From assembly GCA_029876055.1 (NCBI GenBank), contig CM056876.1, forward strand, positions 1,984,001-2,048,000: 64,000 nucleotides of DNA. Direction: 5' to 3'. Below the pieces are notes generated by a model. That model made no database searches and had not been told where the DNA came from. It worked only from the letters and a program-made list of their open reading frames with translations. The position numbers and the translations under genes are program-made. Source of the stretch: Madurella fahalii (lineage: Eukaryota > Ascomycota > Sordariomycetes > Sordariales). Of this stretch, positions 56,652 through 64,000 are shown piece after piece. The stretch's first letter is position 1; the number at the start of each line of letters is the position of its first letter.

Positions 56652-59317
56652 ATGAAGCATCCAACGGCGTTATGCTTCCTTCTCGTGGCAGCCTTGGCGC
56701 CTGCTTGGGCGGCCTCCTGGAAGAACGTCAACATTGGTGGAGGAGGCGGGTTCATCCCCGGCGTGGTCTTTCACCCGACAGCCAAGGGCGTCGCATATGC
56801 CCGGACAGATATTGGAGGTCTTTACAGATTGAACGCTGACGACTCCTGGACCCCACTCACGGACAGTCTCGCCACAAATGCGAGATGGTAAGTCGTCTCT
56901 GGCACGGTTCAGGCGCCTCGAGCTGAGAACCCAAAATAGGGGTAACTGGGGCATTGACGCCGTTGCCCTCGACACCCAGGACCCGAACAAGGTTTATGCT
57001 GCCGTAGGCATGTACACAAACGACTGGGACCCGAATCCTGGCACCATCATTCGAAGTTCCGACAAGGGAGCTACATGGGCCTCGACAGACCTCCCATTCA
57101 AAGTCGGCGGGAACATGCCCGGCCGCGGCATGGGCGAGAGACTGGCGGTTGATCCCCACAACTCCGACATCATCTACTTCGGTGCGCGAAGTGGCAACGG
57201 CCTGTGGAGGAGCACAGACGGCGGCGTGACATTCTCCAAGGTGTCATCGTTCACCAACCCGGGCACATTCATCGCCGACCCTAACGACACCTCTGGATAC
57301 AATTCTGACATTAATGGCCTAACGTTTGTCACGTTTGATTCAACGTCTGAGCTAATAAATGGTGCCACATCGCGCATCTTCATCGGAACCGCGGATAACA
57401 TCACAGCCTCAGTCTACGTTTCTGACGATGCCGGCGTCACCTGGGCTCCGGTCCCTAACCAGCCCAAGACTTACTTCCCCCACAAGTGCAAGCTTCAACC
57501 CGCCGAAAAGGCGCTGTACCTCACTTATAGTGATGGAGTCGGCCCGTATGATGGCACCGCCGGTGCCGTCTACCGTTACGACATCACCACTGGCACCTGG
57601 ACAGACATCACTCCGGTTTCAGGCGAAGACCTGTACTTTGGCTTTGGAGGGCTGGGCGTCGACATGCAGAAGCCTGGCACCCTTGTCGTCGCAAGCCTGA
57701 ACTCGTGGTGGCCAGATGCCCAGCTATTCCGGTCGACCGACTCAGGCGCCACTTGGTCTCCTATCTGGGAGTGGACAGCCTACCCGGAACAGAACTGGTA
57801 TTATGGTCTCTATGTAAGTGGACGAATTGCAACATCTTCTACAGCCTATTTCTAACGCTCACAGACTAATAATGCGCCTTGGATCAACGCTGGCTTCATT
57901 TCCCAGGACACCAAGCGGCTGGGCTGGATGATCGAGGCGCTCGAGATCGATCCCCTGGACAGCGACCACTGGCTATATGGGACTGGCTTAACCCTGTTTG
58001 GAGGCCGCGACCTCACAAAGTGGGATACAACTCGTAATATTACCATCTCCTCGCTGGCGGTTGGAATCGAGGAGATGGCTGTCCTAGGACTTGCTTCGGC
58101 GCCCGGCGGATCGGAACTCCTTGCTGCCGTTGGTGACAACAATGGTTTCACATTTAGAAGCAGTGACGATCTTGACACCTCCCCTCAGACGCCGTGGATG
58201 AACCCAATGTCGACCAGCGGTACCGATGTTGGTGAGTGATAGCCCCATGTGGCAAGATGCATCACGGCCGGTACTCTGACATCCCCTAGACTATGCAGGC
58301 AACAAGCCCGACAATGTTGTCCGCGTCGGCAACTCTGCCGGGGCCCCGCAGGTCGGCGTCTCCACCGACGGCGGACTGACTTGGTCCATCCACCAAGGCG
58401 CTGGCACGACGGAGAACAGCGGCTCCCTCGCTTACTCTGCCGATGCGGACACCATCCTCTGGTCGTCGGGTAACGCAGGCGTCCTTCGCTCGCAACATGC
58501 AAGCACGTTCGCTACTGTGGATTCATTGCCCTCGGGTGCTGTCATCGCCGCCGACAAGCGCAACAACACCGTCTTCTACGCTGGCTCGGGCAGCACCTTC
58601 TACCGCAGTACCGACTCGGCGGCTACTTTCGCCGCTGTTGGCTCAGCGCTCGGCAGCGAAGTCACTGCCGTGAAGGATATAATTGCGCATCCGACAGTTG
58701 CGGGCGAGGTGTGGGTTAGCACCAATGTAGGGCTGTTCCGGAGCACCAACTACGGATCGACCTTTAGCCACCTCGGCTCCGCAAGCATAACCGGCACTGA
58801 GCAGATTGCCCTTGGCCTGGGTGAAGGATCAACCTGGAACGTGTATGCTTTCGGTGTCGGCGCGGCTGGGCCCAAGTTATATGCCAGTGCCGACGCGGGA
58901 GCGACGTGGGTTGATGTCCAGGGAGACCAGGGATTCGGCGCTATCTCCGCGAATAGGGTTGTTGGCAGCGGTAATGTGCCGGGCCAGGTGTATGTCGGAA
59001 CCAATGGGAGGGGTGTGTTTTATGCCAAGGTAGCCCTGCCTGGCGGAGGAGGTGGAAGCCCTTCGAGCAGTTCGGCGACGGCCACTGCCACGTCGTCAAG
59101 GACAAGCGGCGTGCCCACTACGCTGTCCACTTCGACGGTTAAGACTCCATCGTCCACTGTAGGAAGCAGCACGACGAGCTCAGCACCGACGGCTTCCCCC
59201 ACTGCGCTTGCACCGAGATGGGGCCAGTGTGGAGGGATTGGGTGGCAGGGCCCTAAGGAATGCGAGGCTCCATGGACATGCACAGCTCAGAATGACTGGT
59301 ACTCCCAGTGTCTGTGA
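56652..59317 (+). CDS. GH74 xyloglucanase with C-terminal CBM1
   Basis: Four exons (56652-56887, 56940-57813, 57865-58231, 58290-59317) give 834 residues. Signal peptide about 1-20 (ending PAWA); mature start SWKNVNIGGGGG is typical of GH74. Two seven-bladed propellers of sialidase-like repeats follow, with repeated Asp-box motifs (SSDKGATW, STDGGVTF, SDDAGVTW, STDSGATW, STDGGLTW, SADAGATW). The catalytic domain ends near VFYAKVALPG. A Ser/Thr-rich linker joins a fungal cellulose-binding module (WGQCGGIGWQGPKECEAPWT then CTAQNDWYSQCL, with the aromatic triad). The enzyme cleaves the beta-1,4-glucan backbone of xyloglucan outside the cell. All introns are GT-AG. Confidence 0.95.
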
Positions 59318-59539
59318 GAAGTCACGGAGGGCATTGCTGAGGAGGTAACGTAGGCGGTGTCTCCGGGCAAGGAAGAGGGCGACCGAAGGTGCCATTCTCT
59401 GTAAATATATATACAATTACTTCACATATTGAAAATAAGAATCAGGTATATATGCGCGGAAATACTCTCTCTTTCCTCTATATAGACAGAGCTGCGACTA
59501 GTATTTGTTCCGAAGATATCTGCCCTAACGCCCCTGTCC

Positions 59540-60439
59540 TTAAGACCAGAAGCGCGCTAAAGGAGAGGGCTGATAAACCGGGGACGGCCACGGCCGCGGC
59601 CGCGATGAACTACCGCACCCCCCCTTCCGCCCGTACTTCCTCCGCTTATAAACCTCGACCAACCGCTGGCAAGGCCAATCCCCCTTCCCCTTCCTGCCCG
59701 TCAACACCTCGACCCTGACCCTCTGGCCCCACCGGTCCGCGTCGAACTCCTCGCCCGTCTCCAGCCCCAGCGCCAGAACCCTCCGCTCGATCACCTCCTG
59801 CACGCGAGACCGTTTCCAATCGTACCGCCGCTCCGCTGCCCGGTACCATTTCACCCACTCCTCCGCCCGCGCCCGCGCAAAGCACGCCGCCTTGCGGCCC
59901 CACTCCGTCGCCGTCATGGCCTCGGCCTCGTCCAGCCCCGCGTGGATCCGCGCCCATCGCTGCTCCATGTAGGCCATGCACTCGCGCTGCTCTAGCCCTC
60001 CATCGTCGTCGCCGTCATCGCCGTCGTCGTCGTCGTCATTGTCGTCATAGTCGCTGTTGCCCCCTCGTGCTAGTAATCGCTGTGCCTCTGCGTATCCGTA
60101 GTCGCGTTCGAGTTGGGCCAGGACGGCGGCTCGCGCGAGAGCGGCGAGGTGAGGGCGCTTGCGCCGCTCGCGGCGCCATTTGGGCCGGATGGTGGGCCAG
60201 TCCGTGAGGGTTATGGAGGCGACGAGCTGGGTGCGCGCGGCCTCGGCCAGGAGGTGCGTGCAGATTTCGGGGAGGGAGGTGTACGCTCGGCCGACGAGGA
60301 TGCGCTGGAGGAGGAGGTGGGCTGGGGCTATTGAGGTGGAGAGGGAGGAGGTTCTGATGGTTATGCGGTCTTGTTTTGGGGGTTGGTGGAGGGTTGCGTG
60401 GGTTGGAAGGGGGTCTGGTACTTCGTGTGTTATAGCCAT
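59540..60439 (-). CDS. Uncharacterised protein with Asp-rich stretch (299 aa)
   Basis: Single-exon minus-strand frame, ATG 60439 to stop 59540. No domain recognised. A helical, Arg/Ala/Leu-rich part (LLAEAARTQLVASITL, RRKRPHLAALARAAVLAQLE) leads to an acidic run (Asp/Gly-rich, about 17 residues near position 135), then a helical Trp-containing part (AACFARARAEEWVKWYRAAE). The C-terminus is Ser/Pro/Arg-rich. Low complexity leaves some doubt that it is translated, but the opposite strand and other frames are less coding-like. Confidence 0.5.
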   Translation of the reverse strand: MAITHEVPDPLPTHATLHQPPKQDRITIRTSSLSTSIAPAHLLLQRILVGRAYTSLPEICTHLLAEAARTQLVASITLTDWPTIRPKWRRERRKRPHLAALARAAVLAQLERDYGYAEAQRLLARGGNSDYDDNDDDDDGDDGDDDGGLEQRECMAYMEQRWARIHAGLDEAEAMTATEWGRKAACFARARAEEWVKWYRAAERRYDWKRSRVQEVIERRVLALGLETGEEFDADRWGQRVRVEVLTGRKGKGDWPCQRLVEVYKRRKYGRKGGCGSSSRPRPWPSPVYQPSPLARFWS

Positions 60440-62907
60440 GGTTAAGGTACTTACTCCTGTGCTTGGGGCTGGGAGAGTTTGGGACTGTGCAAGTTCGAGC
60501 TGCGGCTATATCGCGGCTGTGATTCTTATCAGCTCACTCTGACGGTGACTTCAGTATGGTGTTCAAGCGGAGGATCTGTTGTCTGAGTTAGGTCCTAAAC
60601 TGAAGCGGGTACCAGGGTCGTCTCACTGTCCGTTAGTAAGAAGCTATGGTTAGGAGGGAGGTTGAATATACGGTGGCTCGCCGTTCTAGATTAGTACTAG
60701 TATTGACGTGAGATGAACAAATGCATTAACAACCTGAAGTGACACAAAGAGTATTGTGTGATATATATAGAGAGATACTTCTGATGATCTCCTTTGTTTC
60801 AATACTTGTAGGCGTCTTTGTTATAGTAGACTGGCTTCGCTTGTTTCAGTTATTACCTAGTATTCGCCAGACAAGCGTGTGCTGAAAAGATTGTGTCCAT
60901 CGAAACCATTGGCTGGTTCGTAACATTGAGATACGGCAGGGAGTTGCGTCAGCTCCTCCGCCTCGCTGACGACTAAAGATAGGAAAGAATGGTAGTGGTA
61001 CTAATTGAAGGACGAATATCTTCTCAGTCACAGGGCACTGTACTACTTGTACTTTCCCACGCACGTTGTAAGACTTGTAAGACGTCAACTTCGTGATGAT
61101 ATTGATCAGTTAGTCTATACCAATGTAAAAGAATCGTCGCTCACTTCAGCGAGAACCTAATTAATCTCCTGCGCTGGCAGTCCTGGGCCCTTGATGATTT
61201 TAGGCGGAAGTGACCACTACAGACAATGTCGCTCAGCACCCAAGGCCTGAACAGTAAAATCCATTGGATGTTATATTGTACCGCGACAGCATCTTCTCCG
61301 GGAACACCGACCAAGCAACCAAGGAAAGATCAACACTAGTAATACACTGGCAATATCCATCCATATAGCAAATGGCACAGACTTCTCGCGAGAGGGCGAA
61401 ACAGTATCATGGCACTGAAGGCGGCCGGCCGGCGGCATCAGGTCGCAAAAATGTGCCGTGAAGAAGATCTGCTCCCACCGTTCACCGTTAGGATACAAGA
61501 CTTTCTCTCGAGGTCTGGTTACCGCACTTAGCCAACTGCATGTGGAGGAGTACTCACGTCAAACTTGTTCAATGGCGGCGTTGAAGCAGAGGCCGGGGAC
61601 ATGAAAAGGCGACAATGAAGGGACAAATCTGGAGTGGGGAAAGAGAAGAGTGAAATAAGGAGAGAAGACATGAGCCATAGTTAGAGACTAAAAAGCACCT
61701 CCCGACCGGGTTGGGCGCTTACTGAAAGCTCGATCATCCTTACGATAGACCTAAATTATGGCGGGCGACGCATGGTTAGCGCAAGATGATCGATCGCTCG
61801 TCATAGAGAGTTAGCATCCAAGCTAGTAGATTCCTTATCAATCCTCTAGAAGCAAAACCCTCAGTGGTACTTACCATCACCAATCATGGATGGTCGAATC
61901 AGATCAAGCGAGAGGCAGTGTCACCACCCAACTAAAGTATAAATAGACAACACCAAATCTCTGGTCCACCTGTTTAGGCTCAAGCTATGCCACGCTATCA
62001 TGTAGCACTAGTAGCGGTACAGTAATACTAGTACATATCAACTGACAATTATCTCCCGCCATCCCGCTCCCTCTCCCCCGTTAGACCACCCACCAGAATG
62101 AATGATTGCGCACTGTTCCAACTGAACCAGACCGCGCCCAAGATTGTGCACATTCAATCATCCGGCCGTCCATTAATATCAAATCATCCAGACCACGTTA
62201 GTTATTTGGATGGGACGAGGCGACTGCTGGATCCGGCTGGCTTGTGACCTGAGCTACCGCACTTTTCTGCCCTCAGACCGCATCAGCGTAAGCACAGAAC
62301 AGCATCAACATCGGATACCACGTAGCGGTCCCAGGCTCAGATCTTTATGTTGAGATGGGAGACTGGTACTGTGGATCTCCTGCTATGGCGGCATAGCGTT
62401 ATTAAGGTAGTAGTAGTAGCAACAGGCCCGCGAGGCCCATACCGGTCGGACGCCCATGCATGGCTGGTAACTTGGGACGAGCAGAAGGTAAATACATGAT
62501 ACAACAAGCTCAAACCGTGGCTAGGCTCCATACCCCCCACCCCATCCATTCCATTGGCCCAAGTAAATATCGCCCACAAAGCGCAACGACGCCCCTCCCT
62601 TCCACAATACTAAAAAAGTGATCTAGGGCTTGATCACCATGATTCTACGCCGTGTCTCGGAAGGCCTAAGAACTGCGATCGGCGAATACGGTATACGTAG
62701 CAGGATACCGGTCTCCTCTAGACGCCACCCGAGTTCTCGCTCGGTCCCCACCATCTAAGAAAAATAACTAAATAAAACTGAATGGCTCCTTGCCAGATTT
62801 CCGGACCCGCGTCCGCTCTCAAATTCAGGAGGGTTTTGCGCCATCATACCCAGGACCGGGTAACCGAGGATAATGTGCCTTCGGCGGAGGCTGGGATGGC
62901 AGGAGCT
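60440..62907. other. 2.5 kb A/T-rich intergenic region
   Basis: Contains the 5' flank of the 299-aa gene and the 3' flank of Hir1. Noticeably A/T-richer than the rest of the window, with several TATATATA-like strings near 60760-60775 and a GTACAGTA at 62018-62025. No gene supported. Confidence 0.5.
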
Positions 62908-64000
62908 TTACTCCTCCAACTCCATATCTTCGTTGCCATTCTCGGCGTCCTCCCCGTCTGACGTCAATCCCAGGATCCTGGCATACTGGACAGTTAATCT
63001 CTGGAGATCCCGGAATTTGCCTGCGTCACGAGTTAGCAAACCAAAGCAATCCGACCACGGAATAGACGAACGACTCACCCAGTATCAGCACCACCCCCTT
63101 CAAAAGATCCTTCCGGTCCCACCCGCACAGCGTATCCTCCTTGCTGAACCAGCCCCTGCCCTCACCCACCCTCGAATCGGCGGCCTTGTCTTGCAGCACC
63201 CCTCCAATCAAACTGTTCAACAGCTCCTCAACCTTGGACCGAAGGCCCTCAGCACCGATTCGCTTGGCGTACATGAACAAGTATAACCTGAACTCCTCCT
63301 TTGAGCCGAGCGCGAGCGCGCCCGCGATGCGGTTCTCCAGGTGCGCGACGCTGACCGTGCTCTCGAAGCCGTTGAATCCGTCCTTGGACAGCAGCGTCTT
63401 GATCAGGCGCTGCAGCGTGAAGGCGCGGCCCTTGAGCAGGAACTCGGCCGTGGTGTGCCGCTCCAGGAACGGAATGATGCCCGCAGAGACATTGGTCTCG
63501 CCGCTCTTGTCCCCGTTCTTGGTTGGACCGCCCGTCACGGGCCCGACGGCGGTTGATGAGAGCGCGCTGATGGACGAGTCGTTACTGTTCCAGTACTGGC
63601 TGCCCACCGCCCACCATGACTCCGATAGGCGCTGCCAGGCGTACATGTTGGACGAATAGTAGAAGCCGTCGCCGTTGCTCAGCGTCACGACGATCGCCCC
63701 GACGCTGTTGAGATGGGCAGACGTGACGCCAGGTGCCGGGGTTGGCCCTTCAGTGGAAAGTGGGGTGATTGCGATGTCGAGGATCGGGGCGAGAGACACC
63801 GGGGGATGCGCTGCTGACATGGTCCTGATGTTGAAGACGTGGCAGAGACCGACCGACGTGATGCATAGTAACCACTGTCCCCGGGATTCGAGGATGACTG
63901 GCTGGGATTCCAGGATAATACCGTTCAAGAGCCTGCGGCCCGCCGGTGTCCAGGTATGAATGGTCCCGTCCTCGCATGCCGCCGCCCAGAAATTCTTGTT
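62908..64000 (-). CDS. HIR1: Histone chaperone subunit Hir1/HIRA, C-terminal part (5' truncated by window edge)
   Basis: Two exons are visible (63079 to the right edge, and 62908-63020; intron 63021-63078 GT-AG), coding 344 residues to a stop at 62908. The open frame reaches base 64000, so the gene continues outside. The visible start (NFWAAACEDGTIHTWTPAGR then RLLN) is a HIRA-type propeller end, and VILESRGQWLLCITSVGLCHVF, TLSNGDGFYYSSNMYAWQRL and EEFRLYLFMYAKRIGAEGLR match the Hira/TUP1-like C-terminal domain. The HIR complex deposits H3.3/H4 independently of replication and represses histone genes. The end is acidic (ENGNEDMELEE). Confidence 0.9.

Noticed and set aside
1..64000. Transposons or LTR elements
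   Set aside because: No transposase, reverse transcriptase or integrase motif, and no long terminal or inverted repeats were noticed by eye.

Overview
This is a stretch of filamentous-fungal nuclear DNA. It has short phase-correct introns of about 43-113 nt, G/C-rich third codon positions, a velvet regulator, and secreted plant-cell-wall enzymes (GH43, AA9, GH74 with CBM1). These point to an ascomycete, most likely a Sordariomycete of the Sordariales/Chaetomiaceae type; that placement is inference from protein resemblance only. No bacterial operon, CRISPR array, rRNA, convincing tRNA or intact transposon was seen.

Layout, left to right: the 3' part of an uncharacterised gene (1-774, +); a ten-exon GH43 beta-xylosidase/arabinofuranosidase (1409-3746, +); a cytochrome P450 (4032-5813, -); an Artemis/SNM1-type metallo-beta-lactamase nuclease (6684-9010, +); a second, shorter GH43-like secreted enzyme (9772-11039, +); a 14-bp tandem repeat and a 3.5 kb stretch with no confident gene; a VosA-type velvet protein (14603-16074, -). 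About 17.8 kb follows (16075-33869) in which I can support no protein gene; it is full of microsatellites and polypyrimidine tracts and lies upstream of the velvet gene. Next come a probably broken IBR/RING-like gene (33870-34954, -) and a small orphan ORF (35990-36418, +) in A/T-rich DNA; an AA9 lytic polysaccharide monooxygenase (37072-38121, -); a C2H2-plus-YTH-domain RNA reader (40196-42934, -); a possible small secreted protein (43104-43508, -); a DUF2456-like membrane protein (44165-45147, +); the GPI mannosyltransferase Gpi18/PIG-V (45424-46918, -); a 747-residue uncharacterised fungal protein (48604-50847, +); a GH2 beta-galactosidase (52422-55947, -) divergent from a GH74 xyloglucanase with CBM1 (56652-59317, +); an Asp-rich uncharacterised protein (59540-60439, -); and the C-terminal half of the histone chaperone subunit Hir1 (62908 to the right edge, -).

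Five of the genes (GH43, GH43-like, AA9, GH2, GH74) deal with plant polysaccharides, but they are dispersed among housekeeping genes rather than clustered. The exception is the head-to-head GH2/GH74 pair, whose activities are complementary on galactosylated xyloglucan. The remaining genes are developmental (VosA), RNA-level (YTH), DNA repair (Artemis-like), GPI-anchor synthesis and chromatin assembly.

The most notable points are the velvet-flanking gene desert, a recurrent intergenic palindrome (GTACTGTACAGTAC and its 9-bp half), three GC-AG introns among roughly 37 modelled introns, the zinc-finger/YTH fusion, and the divergent GH2/GH74 promoter. All exon boundaries were worked out by eye from reading frame, splice sites and family resemblance.
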